Shown: piece after piece, positions 11,731 through 23,129 of the stretch | How positions within the stretch are numbered: the stretch's first letter is position 1 | Layout of the letters: the number at the start of each line of letters is the position of its first letter | Assembly (NCBI RefSeq): GCF_037392515.1 | Contig: NC_090280.1 | Location: forward strand, 76,892,504 to 76,956,503 | Direction of reading: 5' to 3' | Length of the DNA: 64,000 bases | Origin: Haliotis asinina | Taxonomy: Eukaryota > Mollusca > Gastropoda > Lepetellida > Haliotidae | Program-made: the position numbers and the translations under genes | Notes under the pieces: generated by a model | Told to the model about the DNA's origin: nothing | What the model saw: the letters and a program-made list of their open reading frames with translations, nothing else | Databases searched by the model: none

Positions 11731-11860
11731 TGGGCTCCGTTTCACAAAGCTCTCGCAAGCCGTAGATTTCGTAACTTTCCTCGTAGCATTCCTTCTTCCT
11801 ATCTTTAACACTGGTTTAATGTAGTATTAGCGCAACGACCGCTTTGTGAAACGGGGCCCA
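11731..11860. mobile_element. 130-bp MITE-like element with 20-bp inverted ends
   Basis: The ends 11731-11750 and 11841-11860 are inverted copies (TGGGCTCCGTTTCACAAAGC) with one mismatch. It has no ORF. It sits immediately 5' of a Tc1 fossil. Confidence 0.7.
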
Positions 11861-11867
11861 GGACATT

Positions 11868-12250
11868 GCTGAAGTTCTTTTCACTGACGAATAAAGATAC
11901 TGTTATAACTTCATGGACTGTCGAGTCTGAGAGTGGTGTAAATTCCTACGTAACCCAACATGGCCGCTGTGGTGGGGGATCAATCATTATTTGAGAGTCC
12001 TTGTGGTACCACGATGACAGGTTGGGCCACAAGGATTGTAATCTGGATATATACACTGGACGATATGCTGATCTTCATAGTTGGAGTTTTTATGCATTCT
12101 CAGAGCAGGAGACTCCTCGCAACATGAAATGGTCAGTCCAGTCACCAGATCAAAGCATACTCGGACGTATGGAACGAGCTGCAGATCGCCATCTCACGTC
12201 ATTCATATATTTAGTAATTTCTTTCTTTCCTTTCAGATCTTCCTTCTAGC
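11868..12250 (+). pseudogene. Tc1/mariner transposase fossil 2
   Basis: Encodes EVLFTDE followed by a stop, then a CGGGSII block and RMERAADRH. These match the central part and the post-Glu part of Tc1-type transposases, with the DNARPH region deleted. It is paralogous to 19085-19600. Confidence 0.65.
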
Positions 12251-12486
12251 AGTCCTTTTAGCCATTCTCTAAACTGATTCACTTTAGCTATTGCCATTCA
12301 TTTGAGTGATATGATATTTAGTAATGCAGGTTAGCCTTTAAAATCAACTTTGATAATTTTTAAAGTCCATTCTCATATACAAACATGGCGTCAACCTCAT
12401 TTGGAAAGAGGTGGAAATGTGACGGTGCCAAATCTGATGAATGCGGAAGATCCTCAATCAAATCAAAGCAACTATCTTACAATTTA

Positions 12487-12662
12487 GGGCGGTGAGGTAG
12501 CCTAGTGGTTAAAGCGTTCGCTCGTCACGCCGGAGACCCGGGTTCGATTCCCCAAATGGGATACAATGGGTGAAGCCCATTTCTGGTGTCCCCCGCCGTG
12601 ATATTGCTGGAATATTGCTAAAAGCAGCGTAAAACTAAACTCACTCACTCACTCACTCACTC
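12487..12662 (+). repeat. SINE family A, full-length reference copy
   Basis: tRNA-like head with A box (GGTAGCCTAGTGG) and perfect B box (GGTTCGATTCC). A body with GAAGCCCATTTCTGGTGTC follows, then the 3' tail GCTGGAATATTGCT...GCGTAAAAC and (ACTC)n. The best preserved copy in the window, useful as consensus. Confidence 0.9.
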
Positions 12663-12980
12663 AACCCTAATCGTCATAAAAACTGGGCTGACATTACCAT
12701 GTCTGACAAAAATCAAACGGACATCACCAAATGCAAACTCAATGTGTCACTGGCTCTTAAGCTCAAAATGCTTTTGCCTCAGTATACAAGTTATGCGCAA
12801 AGCTGTATGTACTGTAGCTCTCCATTATATTTCAGCCCAAACCACGGTTGAATCCTCTTGTGCCAATATTTCACAGGCTTCAGTAGCATCAAAATATGAC
12901 ACGTGTGGAAAAATACCATTTCGTACCTTTCTCTATATTGACTCCTTTAAAAATAGATTAAAAGTAATAGATGCATCTGA

Positions 12981-13100
12981 TCATACTTAGAATGGTGGTT
13001 AAAGTGTTCGCTGGTCATGCTGAAGGTCCGGGTTCGAATCCCCACATCGCTACAGTGTGTTAAGCCTGGTTTGTCCAGACCAGACTTGAAGGTTATCATG
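12981..13100 (+). repeat. tRNA-like SINE head unit, solitary
   Basis: One copy of the unit found in triplicate at 15284-15650: CATACTTAG leader, A- and B-box head, then TTTGTCCAGACCAGACTTGAAGG. Confidence 0.75.
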
Positions 13101-13404
13101 TACTAGGCACATAAAGAAACTGTGCATACAAGAAATAAAAATCTAAATTTATCAAACCTGTGTAGACACATAAGGATTTAAACTCGTCCATGAGACGTGC
13201 AGTACGTTGTTGCATGTGTATTCTGGGAAAGAGAAACAGAGCAAATGAAAGCCACACAATACTGTCTCTTTGGAAAGACCAACCCCTGCCCTTGCGATCC
13301 TTAAAAAAATTAAACGGCTATTGAAACGCATATCATGCTAGGGCTAACGTCTGCATAACGTCATGAGGCCATTGGGATGGTCCGTAGGGGATGTCTCAAA
13401 GACA

Positions 13405-13821
13405 TGTGGCTGCCAAAGAACTCCTTTCCTGATTGTTCAGGGCAGCTTAACTGGTGTGGGCTATAGGGATCAGATTCTTCTTGACCTGCAACGTCATGGC
13501 CCTGGGTTACCATTCCATCAGGACAATGCCCGCCCTCATACGGCAAGGATTGCTATGGATTTCTTGCAACACTACAACGTTGACTTACTGCCTTGGCCTG
13601 CAAATTCACCGGATCTCTCACCGATAGAGCACGCTTGGGGCGAGATGGATCGACCTTTACGCCGTCTTCCTCATCCGCCAGATAACGTCCTTGACCTTGC
13701 AACAGAACTTGGGAGAATCTGGTGTGACATCCCACAAGCCTTCCTTGGACGTTTGATAGGCTCTATGCGTCGTGGATGTATTGCTGTTCTCAATGCCGAT
13801 GGTGGACATACCCGTTATTGA
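13405..13821 (+). pseudogene. Tc1/mariner transposase, 5'-truncated but open C-terminal half
   Basis: About 135 residues of a DD34E transposase remain open: RTPFLIVQGSLTGVGYRDQI, QDNARPHTA with the second catalytic Asp, and SPDLSPIEHAW with the catalytic Glu. There are exactly 34 residues between Asp and Glu, the Tc1 spacing. It ends with a GGHTRY-type C-terminus. The DNA-binding domain and first Asp are missing, so it cannot be autonomous. An in-frame ATG at 13363 lies in unrelated DNA. Confidence 0.88.
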
Positions 13822-13829
13822 GCTTGTGA

Positions 13830-15280
13830 CATGGTCTTTTGACGCCTGTCCCACGTGTGGGCTCGGGACGTCATTGTGATTGACTTTTCAATTGAAATTC
13901 TCCCGACTTGTTATGGTCTCATGATCCCTCCATTAAAAAATATATGTACCTTTGACATTGATATCGAACTTATCAAATGGAATAATATTTTGACAATGTA
14001 TGGCCAAGTCATGTTTTAATCATTATTAGTTCCTTAGTTTATACGTTTCAGTTTTAAGTAGTTGCATATAGTTCTAATATAGTTTATAGGTGCCAGCTTT
14101 AAAAAATACAATATAACAAACCCTCTCAGTTAAATGTATCCATGCACCCACAATCACTCAAATTAACAATAGCCACTCTACTGGGTCATTCCAGATTCTG
14201 ATCCATGCGCTTATGCTCTGCAAATGCTTCTTTTGCCCCGCAGCCTCAGTTTTTCTGGTCAGATTGCCACCGTTAGTCTGCTACGTTTTAAAGGTTAGTG
14301 TCACACATAGCTTGTATGTAGTCAACACAGATCATTTAAAGAGGATCAGGTCAATATATTGTGCATTTCGTGGAACATTTCTGGGATTTAATGTGAACTT
14401 TACCAGACTAGCACATATATAGTATATGTATTTATGGTATTGTATATAGTGTACTCATTACAGAAGTGTTATATTAATGCTTCCGTGTATAACTAAACTA
14501 AATGTATCTATTGTTCTCCAACTATCAGTACGTGGATGTGTAAATTAAGTGAAATTTATCTGAAGTACGTCACTGAATATCAACTAAATATTTACATTAA
14601 ATATGGCATACGCAGTTGGTCTCTACTAGTCTAAAACTAATCCAAATCATAACGGTAGGAGTTACGGGCCATTATAGTGTGAATGTATAATTGTGTGAAT
14701 GTATAATTGTGTGAATGTATAATTGTGTGAATGTGATATGAAACAGTGAGGGTAGATGTCAGATTTGTTGATTATATCATAACGTATCTTATATAATATT
14801 ATTAGTATTATCAAGGTTGCATTTTAATTTTCCTAGAATGATCTGCGACTTCACGACTGCATGAGAGCTTGTACTCACTCATTGCCACACAGTGGTAAGT
14901 GTACTATATAGGACCTTATAAGTATTAAACTTGATGCATTTTCCTCAGGTGCGATATATTTACTGAATATCCTAAATGGTTTATGTATGTATGAATAATT
15001 TTCATGTTGCTATTTATATTTCAAAATGTGTTCGTGCTAGTACATTACCAGGGCTAGCTCTATTCCGTGAACATATGGAAAGCGTGATACATCTATACTG
15101 TGTATGCTACGCTCAAATATGTACTTACATGAATGTATGTCTTCAGGGTGACCTCAAACGTTCATATTAATGGGAATAAATGGTTGTCAACAGTGACCAT
15201 CAGTAGCGTTGTGTTGTGTGCACCCCTCCACCAACATTAACCCCTATCCGCTACTACAAATGTACAGTTTCTCCATGTGC
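13830..15280. other. Non-coding, AT-rich
   Basis: Includes the 3' remnant of the Tc1 element in the first 150 bp. No host exons recognised. Confidence 0.45.
14677..14733. repeat. 16-bp tandem repeat, about 3.5 units
   Basis: Unit GTGTGAATGTATAATT. Confidence 0.9.
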
Positions 15281-15283
15281 CTA

Positions 15284-15705
15284 GTATACTTAGGATGATG
15301 GTTAAAGTGTCCGCTCGTTACGCTGAAGATCTGGGTTCAAATCCCCACATGGCCACAGTGTGTGTAGAACGTCACTTGTTTGTCCAGACCAGACTTGAAG
15401 GTTTTCATACTTAGGACGGTGATTAAAGTGTCAACTCATCACGCTGAAGACCCGGGTTCGAATCCCCACACGGCTACAGTGTGTTAAGTATGTCACTCGT
15501 TTGTCCAGACCATACCTGAACGTTATCATACTAAGGAAGGTGTTTAAAGTGTTCGCTCGTCACTCTGAAGGCCCGTGTTCGAATCCCCCAGTGGGTATAA
15601 TGTGTGAAGCACTTCACTGGTTTGTCTAGACCAGACTTGAAGGTTACCTGATGTTGTGGTTTGGCAGGAATATTACCGGAAGTTGGCTAAGAATAATGCA
15701 ATGAG
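15284..15705 (+). repeat. SINE with three tandem tRNA-like heads
   Basis: Three units begin at about 15286, 15407 and 15528, with a 121-bp period. Each has a CATACTTAGG-type leader, a GTTAAAGTGTYCGCTCGT-type A-box region, a B box and a TTTGTCCAGACCAGACTTGAAGG connector. After the third unit a degenerate common SINE body follows (GCAGGAATATTACC). Unit 2 has an intact GGTTCGAATCC B box. Confidence 0.75.
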
Positions 15706-15948
15706 TGACAATGGCTGCCGGAAGAATTGGAAGCGTTTGCTACTTTTACTAAGCAGTTCATAGATGTGATATGACTATTTTGACATGTACTCCAATGGTA
15801 TCTGTTTCGTCAAGAATTTGAATACTGGGCTGGGTGTTCTGAATTCAACGATTATCCGTGACCGTAGCTGCAGAAGCTTTAAACATTTAGAGAAAATAAT
15901 CTGTCATGTCAGGATTAAAACACCAGTATATTATTACCTAAGTGACAT

Positions 15949-17067
15949 TCACGCTTCGCATTGCATATTGAATCGTAACAGTGGTCCTGTGTCGCTCGAT
16001 GGATTATCCATGTAAATGTCAAATCGTTTGTTCAGCAAATCAAACATTCCGGTGCAAACTGTGGCATAGTCATCAGATGGGCTAACGGTTCGATAAATAG
16101 GAAATGTCTTATTATCAGTATCACCAAGAATATTCCGAGCGTCCTTTGCGCATGTCGGAACCGGAAGTGACAATGCCCTTTCAAATCTTGCTCTCGATCT
16201 TTCAGCTGTTTCGACCTCAATGTCCAAGTGACGATACTCATTCATGTGAAAATACGTAGACTTCTCGGGGTCATCAGATTCGTGTATTTCTTTGATGGAC
16301 ACTTTGGATTCGAACACATTTGGTGCTACTTCAACTGACCACTGAGTGGACGTGTCCACTATTGAGCCGACATTGATGTTAAATCCTGATGATACGCCAA
16401 AACCTACATTTGACACAACTTTCTTCACTTCGTCAATGTTAGAAGCTCCCAACAATGCTCTAAGAACAAAGTCTCCTGCCGCTGCCTTGTCAATCGTCGG
16501 ACCATCTAGAGCATTGACCGCGAATATCATACCGTGGTAGTTACAACCTATCGATACACCTGGAAGTCCCCCAGGGTAGCAGAGGCTCGTGAACTTCTCT
16601 TCAACCCCGTCGTCTCCTGTTATGGTGGCATCGATGACGTAGCCAAGTGTCCTTGCAAGATTTTCACCGTCTTCATTATGACCTATGACCTTAACATCCG
16701 GGCGGTTGATGTAAACGGTGCTGCAACCGAGATCCTCTTTCGTGGCTTGTGGGGGTTTCTGACTGAAGTAAAAGTAGATTTCCATAAGTAAATCATTAAC
16801 GAACAACGTCTCAAACGGCAACCCTGCGCCCTGAGCCTGTCCCCGGACTTCATCGAGGTACTTTGGAAAGTTCTTCTCCGTCCTGCTAAGCATGGCCTCC
16901 ACGAAATCTCGCCCTTCGCGAGTGTCGTAAAATGGTAGCAGCGTGTCCTGAAGTAGAAATGACTTCTGAATGTATGTTTGTATGCGGGACTGGAAGGTGC
17001 TGCCGATGCTGTAGCCGACGTCGAAGTGGCTCCCCCTGGTGTACAACACGGGGAAAGAGGTCGCCAT
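15949..17067 (-). CDS. Tan-like Ntn hydrolase (peptidase C45 family), copy 2
   Basis: Encodes 372 residues, collinear with copy 1 at 4708 and identical over most of its length. The nucleophile pair Gly114-Cys115 and the GHNED motif are intact, so an active, self-processing enzyme is expected. Differences from copy 1 cluster at residues about 171-227, between the nucleophile region and the conserved VDTSTQWSVEVAP block; the last 145 residues differ at only a handful of sites. A TTTTCAG acceptor (81-79 of 17000) precedes the ATG by 11 nt, as in copy 1. Probably a recent tandem duplicate, possibly diverging in substrate preference (inference). Confidence 0.87.
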   Translation of the reverse strand: MATSFPVLYTRGSHFDVGYSIGSTFQSRIQTYIQKSFLLQDTLLPFYDTREGRDFVEAMLSRTEKNFPKYLDEVRGQAQGAGLPFETLFVNDLLMEIYFYFSQKPPQATKEDLGCSTVYINRPDVKVIGHNEDGENLARTLGYVIDATITGDDGVEEKFTSLCYPGGLPGVSIGCNYHGMIFAVNALDGPTIDKAAAGDFVLRALLGASNIDEVKKVVSNVGFGVSSGFNINVGSIVDTSTQWSVEVAPNVFESKVSIKEIHESDDPEKSTYFHMNEYRHLDIEVETAERSRARFERALSLPVPTCAKDARNILGDTDNKTFPIYRTVSPSDDYATVCTGMFDLLNKRFDIYMDNPSSDTGPLLRFNMQCEA

Positions 17068-18033
17068 GTTGAATATATCTGAAAACAGAATTTTGTCGAT
17101 GAAGAAAATATTGTTACTGTATGCCAAATCGATTGAAATTACAAGAAACCAAACGTCTCTTCAGTTACCCACAGTAAGTGGCAACTAACCTTAAATTTCA
17201 TCAATGTTTAATGTACATTTTGTGAATTCTGCAAAGTATAGACGTAGAACAGGCCTACCAGAACACGCTCGAGAAGATATCATCGCTCTTGGAAGACATT
17301 GCTGGAATGTTGCTACAAGCGGCGTAAAACCATACCTACTAACTGGGAGACAAAACATCCGTCAGTATTAGGCCCGTGAGACTATGTGTGCAAAGTCCTG
17401 CGTCCAAAGTAGGTAGGATCACACGAGCAAAAAGGCACACAGTGTGGACCTGTGTCTTTTTGTTATTTTTTTCTTTTTGTAATTGTTAAATGTCATTAAA
17501 TTTTGGTTTCAGACCAACGGTAGAGAGTGCAATGTTTCCTTCTTTTCCAGAATATATGTATTCTTTAGTTCATTGGGTTGGTTTCATTTTACTTTCAGCC
17601 CATTCTAGTAGATCCTACCACAGCAAATATAGTAGATGAGTGTTTCATTTCTTGCTTGTTTGCTTGTCTGTGTTTTTCACAGCATGCGTATGCTTCCTTG
17701 CATTTTCAATGTGGAGATTTCATAAACAAGGTCGAATATCGAAAATTCATTGAGATCACTGTAATTTACACATTCCTTCAATGGCTACTGAAAAAGAACT
17801 GTGACCTAGCGTACAATATTCCAACATGCCTAGGCTAACAAGTTACTGATTACTGGCTAAATATAACCGTCTGCCCTAGCGTCTAGCCACTGCGGTGTAT
17901 TTAGGTTATCAGGCAACGCTCTGCCGATTTGACGTACTGTTTCTGTCGTAACAGTAGGTCAGGCAGCAATGAGGGGTGTCTCGCAGTCACACGAAAGCAC
18001 ATTATTTTGCCTACTGCCTAGCCCCCATCTCCT

Positions 18034-18059
18034 CCCCCCCCCCCCCCCCCCCCCCCCCC
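18034..18059. repeat. Poly-C run of 26
   Basis: Homopolymer; its length is likely unreliable in assembly. Confidence 0.95.
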
Positions 18060-19084
18060 GCCGGAACACTTGTCTTAATCTCTCATGAAGTTTCGTAAGC
18101 ACGGGTCTCACTTCTACTAAACACTGGACTAAATACTAAACACTTGTCTAAAATCGGGCCTCAAGCGTTGTCGGTAACATCGGCTGCACTGCACACACAG
18201 TGACACAGATGGGTCATGAAAACGCTGCTTCGTAGCAACGTATACGACTCGTTGATATATGTGCATGAATACTCTTTGAGTGTGTGAACACAGAAAACTA
18301 AGTGACACCTACCGAAATGTGTGTCGAACAGGTGTTATCGAAGCCGGCCTGTTACAGGGCAAAAGCCACTGAACTATGGCTGACCGTGTATGCACTTCCA
18401 TTGGGGAATTACATAAGGGAGGTAACTCTGATTGGGATTGGGTGACAGGTAAATTAAGGTAACTGCGGTTCGAATCCTGCAAACTGTGGCATTCAATAAC
18501 CACATTCACACGAATGCGTTTTTCATTGTCTTCCAGTTTAGACGTTTGCGGTTGGTTAGGTTTTCTTTCAAAAGATTAAAGACCACATATGTCTGACTGA
18601 CACTGTCAAAGATCTTGCTACTATGACATTTATATGCAAACTAACAGCTCATGAACTGAAACAATTCGTAAGGGAGGTAATTGTGTAAAGGATTGAGTGA
18701 ATTAACTAAACTGCGAGGTGGAATCCATCAAATGGTGACATCTACTTCTAAATATAGATCGATATATTCTTGACACTTTCCATGATAGGTTGTGGAAGTT
18801 GGTTAGGTTTTCCGTCACAGACATTTACCTATGCCGAAGATTAAAGCATCTATCGGTCTGCTAGTGTATAATGACAAAGACGACTCATGCATACAAGCAA
18901 AACAAGCAAATTATGTGTTTGTCCGTAGACCAGTACGCAATTCTTTAACAGGTGTAGTGTCTTTATTAGCATATTAAGTGAGTGATACTTAAGGTTTACA
19001 GCATTACAGGCGTACATGTTTCTACTAAAACACTGCGCAATCGTCTTAGTATAGCTGGACATTGGTCATTGTTGGGATATATTC

Positions 19085-19600
19085 GCACTGCACTGAACTG
19101 GACATACCGGGAAGATCAAGAGAATTGGACACTTCAGGACTTAAATGTTTTTCGCTAAAAGAGATACTGTCTTTAAGGATTGTCGATCCTGAGAGTGGTG
19201 TAAATCTATATTCTTACGTAACTCAACATAGTCACTGTGGTGGGGGATCAATCATTATTTGAAAGTCAACTTCTTGTGGTACCACGCTGACAGTCTGGGC
19301 CACAGGGATGACATTCTGAATGTATACGTTGGACAATATGCTGATGCAATGGGACCTGATAGCAATCTCATGGACGATGGTGTACAACCTTCAGAGTGGG
19401 AGTTATTAATAGCTCAGACATAATCTGACGTATGGAACGAGCTGCAGATCGCCATTTCACGACACCCTGTCCTTGTGGACATCTACAGGAACTCGTCTAT
19501 GCTCTTACTGAAGAATGGAATAGTTATACTGCAGTAGCTGGCTATGATCACATCAAGCGAAACACAAACGCGCTACTGAGAGATGCATTTTTAACCGTCA
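19085..19600 (+). pseudogene. Tc1/mariner transposase fossil 3
   Basis: Reads ENWTLQDLNVF, then a CGGGSIII block, then MERAADRH followed by ALTEEWN, in the order expected of a Tc1-type transposase, with stops and frameshifts. Related to the fossil at 11868-12250 but less deleted. Confidence 0.65.
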
Positions 19601-19872
19601 TCTTATTTTTGTCATTTTTTGACGTTTCAGTCATGATCACATTCCCTCTCTTTCACCTGTAATCTGAATGACAATTCGTCACAGGTGACATATGACGGAC
19701 GTATGCTTAACAAACAGTTGTTCACAATATTGTGTTTGGCTATTCAACAGATGCACCAAATGTGATGCCTCAGCTTACTAAGAAGTCATAAACCTCGAGT
19801 AGTGTATAGTAGGTACGGTTTTAATATCTGTTCCTATGCTAAGATACAGGATGATAAGCAAATATGGTTTCT

Positions 19873-19966
19873 GGTAGATTAACGTCGAGATGAGCTTTCC
19901 ATATTGAAGGTTAACATCCGGTAGTTTAACGTCGGGATGTGCTATCCATATTGAACGTTAACAATG
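19873..19966 (-). repeat. 47-bp tandem duplication across the end of Tan-like gene 3
   Basis: Unit 19920-19966 holds the last codons and stop of the gene. Unit 19873-19919 repeats it just after the stop, with a few substitutions and its own equivalent of the stop. Confidence 0.85.
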
Positions 19967-21050
19967 GTTCTATGTCCCTAGATGGATTATCGAAATATAC
20001 ATCAAGTCTTTTGTTGAGGAGGTCAAATATTCCTGTGCACGCTGTCGCGGCGCCATCTGTCGGGCGAACAGTTCGGAAAATTGGATGCATCAGATTTTCG
20101 ACATCACCAAGAATATTCCTAGCGTCCCTTGCGCAAGTTGGCACCGGAAGTGACATTGCTCTATCAAGCCTCGCTTTCGATCTTGCTGCTGTTTCGACCT
20201 TGATGTTCATATGACGATACTCATTCATGTGAAAATACGTAGACTTCTCGGGGTCATCAGATTCGTGGATTTCATGGATGGACAATTTAGATTCGGACAC
20301 TCTGGGCACGACTTCGACTGACCACTGAGTGGACGTGTCCACTACGGAGCCGACATTGATGTTACAACCGGTCGATATTCCATTACCTGCGTTAGTAATA
20401 ATGTCCTTCACTTCGTCAATGTTAGAAGCTCTCAGCATTGCCCTCGTCAAGAAATTGGTCGGTGTTGTCACTCCAACCGTTGGTGCCACTACAGTGTTGA
20501 TCGAAAATGTCAACCCGTGTTTGTTAAAACCCAATGACGCACCCGGAAGACCCCCGGGGTAGCAAAGGCCCGTGAACTTCTCTTCAACGACGTCGTTTTC
20601 AATTATAGTGGCATCGACAAAGTAGCCGAGATGCTTCACCAGATCTTCACAGTCCTCGTTATGACCTATGACCTTTACATCCGGGCGGTTGATATAAACG
20701 GTGCTGCATCCAAGATCCTCACGTGTAAGTCGTGGCGTGTTTTTAGAGTAGCCAAAGTAAATCTCCAACAGCATATTGTTGACGAACAACATCTCAAACG
20801 GCAGTCCGGCCCCTTGAGCAGTGCCCTGGACCTCGTCGAAGTACATGGGGAAGTTCTTTTCCGTGAGGGTCATAATGGTCTCGACCAAATCTCGTCCTTC
20901 GCGAGTGTCGTAAAAGGGAAGCAGGGTCTCCTTGAAGAGAGCGGACGATTCTAAGTAGGTCTGTATGCGGGACTGGAAGGTGCTGCCGATGCTGTAGCCA
21001 ACGTCGAAGTAGCTCCCTTTGGTGTGCAACACAGGGAACGATGTCGCCAT
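19926..21050 (-). CDS. Tan-like Ntn hydrolase (peptidase C45 family), copy 3 (diverged)
   Basis: Encodes 374 residues. Same architecture as the two other copies: MATSFPVL start, GSYFDVGYSIG motif, Gly114-Cys115 nucleophile pair in EDLGCSTVYI and GHNED. Divergence from copies 1 and 2 is spread throughout, so this is the older paralog. The C-terminus is different (ends NMDSTSRR). The open frame extends 79 codons upstream of the chosen ATG, but a TATTCCAG acceptor at 21065-21062 lies 11 nt upstream of it and the MATSF start is conserved in all copies, so the extension is likely intronic. Cytosolic amidohydrolase; substrate inferred only from family. Confidence 0.87.
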   Translation of the reverse strand: MATSFPVLHTKGSYFDVGYSIGSTFQSRIQTYLESSALFKETLLPFYDTREGRDLVETIMTLTEKNFPMYFDEVQGTAQGAGLPFEMLFVNNMLLEIYFGYSKNTPRLTREDLGCSTVYINRPDVKVIGHNEDCEDLVKHLGYFVDATIIENDVVEEKFTGLCYPGGLPGASLGFNKHGLTFSINTVVAPTVGVTTPTNFLTRAMLRASNIDEVKDIITNAGNGISTGCNINVGSVVDTSTQWSVEVVPRVSESKLSIHEIHESDDPEKSTYFHMNEYRHMNIKVETAARSKARLDRAMSLPVPTCARDARNILGDVENLMHPIFRTVRPTDGAATACTGIFDLLNKRLDVYFDNPSRDIEPLLTFNMDSTSRR

Positions 21051-21555
21051 ATTGGATAAGTCTGGAATACAGAACATGTTTGCTTGATTTCTTTTCGGTG
21101 AATACGTGAATTTTGTTTTACGTAACAATGGCAAGGAAATCAATGGGATTCGTCCCTCCCACCAAATCCTCCGTAGTAGACCCTTGAAGTTTCGGGTAGG
21201 AGAGAACAAAGCATTTTGCGCAGTGACTCCTACTTTATTTCTTGAAAACGAATACAAACATGCAACTTCGAATGATGTTCCGCACAAACATCATTCACAC
21301 TCCCTACCTCTTCTGGGCACCATGGCGATTACATTTAAACGTTCTCTCCCTTGGTTTGTGTCAGAATCATATGCTAGTAAGTTCGTTTTGCAACTTTGAT
21401 TCTCGGTGTGCCATCACTGTACCAGTTCTTAAAACATTCAATAAGTGGTAAACGTTTAAGTCACAGAGAGACGTCCTAAAATATGAAGCTGGCATGCCGT
21501 GAAAAAAATTGAAACAGTGTTCAAAGTAGGGTAAACTGGATTATGTCTATCACAT

Positions 21556-21590
21556 ATTATGTGTGAAACCCATCTCTGGTGTCCCCCTTT
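21556..21590 (+). repeat. SINE family A body fragment
   Basis: TGTGTGAAACCCATCTCTGG fragment directly before a second partial copy. Confidence 0.5.
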
Positions 21591-21611
21591 ACTGCCACTC
21601 ACCCAGTCCTT

Positions 21612-21745
21612 GAGACGGTAAGGTAACTCGCCACCCTGACCCCCGGGTTCGATTCCCCACATGTGTGAAGCCCATTTCTGATGTCCCCTTTCGTATATTG
21701 CTGAAATATGGCTTAATGCAGCGTAAAACTAAACCCTCTCACATG
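21612..21745 (+). repeat. SINE family A
   Basis: Shortened head with an intact B box (GGTTCGATTCC), body and the GCGTAAAACTAAAC tail. Confidence 0.75.
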
Positions 21746-22159
21746 TGTATTTCAAAGCTTTGCGCGAAAACCATAAGCACTATGCTTGAGGAATAATAGT
21801 TATTGGGTTCCTTATTAATATTCAGCATTCATTTGTCTTCATGTCGAATAATGTATGGAATATAGATACTGTTGCACCGGCTGCTACAGGTAATAATTTA
21901 ACAGGAGTGCACATTTATATCTGTAACTGTCACTGAGAATTGTATTGGTAACGGCGTTTAGCCAAACGGACAAATGCAACATATGTTATATTTGTGAATG
22001 CGTTCTGCCATTATAAAACTAATACTTCATTGTGATAAAATTGTATGATCATTGTCCAAACCAGAACATGAGTTATATCAACCAGTTCAGACGATAACTG
22101 AATATTAAGATGATCCGAATTTTCACTGTCGCCACTAGTACAAACATGTAATATACTAC

Positions 22160-22477
22160 TGCTTGACAAGTGAGCCACGACCTGAGAAATGATCCCAATT
22201 TCCAGAACATTCCATCTGAAACAAAAGGGAAACACCTTGTCGTCTAAATATTAAGCTCAATTTCCTCGCGCGAATCGTGTCGTGATGGTGTTTTGCTGAA
22301 CTAAATCGCTCTACAGGACATGTGTTAAACAGTAGCGGTATTGATTTCACGCCACGGTCAGCGTGTATTGCACGTGCTTAATCGCCAGTCTACCTGTAGC
22401 AACCAAGCGTATTCGTCCAGATTACTTGCCTCGCCTGCTTGTCACAATCGCGTTCACTGCTCTGGCTCATCTAATAC
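22160..22477. mobile_element. MITE, copy 1 (truncated right end)
   Basis: Same sequence and orientation as 33941-34299. The left terminal repeat has a short internal deletion, and the right terminus stops after CTCATCTAATAC. Confidence 0.8.
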
Positions 22478-22527
22478 AAAATATCATACATCTGTTACAA
22501 CCTATGCCAGAATCAAGTTTACTCGGG

Positions 22528-22680
22528 GCAGCGGGTGGCTTAGTGGTTGCATGAACTGTCCGTTCGTCATAGCGAAGAACACCACACACATGTTCAATGA
22601 GTGAAACTCATTTCTGGTGTTTCCTGCCGTGAAATATTTGTAAAAGCGCCGTAAAAGACAACCAATTCACTCACTCACTT
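22528..22680 (+). repeat. SINE family A
   Basis: Head with A-box remnant (GGTGGCTTAGTGGTTG), body and (ACTC)n tail. The B box is deleted. Confidence 0.7.
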
Positions 22681-22966
22681 CGTTCCAAACCGACCAATAA
22701 TTTCTAGATCTCTGCAAGGGATGAAGAATAGTATTATTGGGCGTTTCAGACTCTATAATCATCCGTGACTGGTTCGAATCCAAAGTTCTCCATCCTTGTT
22801 CATTGGTTTGTCAGCGCCATTTACTGCTCTTAGCCACCCCGTAGCACTGACGTCGGCAGCACTGTAGACGTTCCTTCCTTCAGGTCATCAATACTGTCAA
22901 AAGAGGCGTTACACACACTCCCATGAAAGTATCTTCGTCTTTGCAAGTGAGTGAATGAATGACCTC

Positions 22967-23122
22967 ATTTAGGAGTGAATGAGGTTTTACGCCGCTTTTA
23001 CTGTTCCAGGAAAAACACAGAGGGAGCACACGAAATTGACTTCTCACGCTGTACCCAAGTGGGTAATCGAACTCAAGGGTTTTCTTGACAATGGAGCGTT
23101 TAAACCACTAGACTACCATAGC
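22967..23122 (-). repeat. SINE family A
   Basis: Minus-strand copy with tail (GGTTTTACGCCGC), body and head (AAACCACTAGACTACC). Confidence 0.75.
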
Positions 23123-23129
23123 ATTCGTT

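Larger units (their letters stand above)
15940..18960. repeat. Segmental duplication block, copy 2
   Basis: Partner of 4690-9280; see that entry for the matching stretches. Confidence 0.75.

Noticed and set aside
12515-12560. Perfect A and B boxes suggesting a tRNA gene
   Set aside because: The surrounding sequence does not fold as a cloverleaf with an acceptor stem, and it is followed by a SINE body and tail repeated dozens of times.
21051-21287. 79-codon N-terminal extension of Tan-like gene 3
   Set aside because: A splice acceptor precedes the conserved MATSF start in all three copies and the extension has no counterpart in the others.
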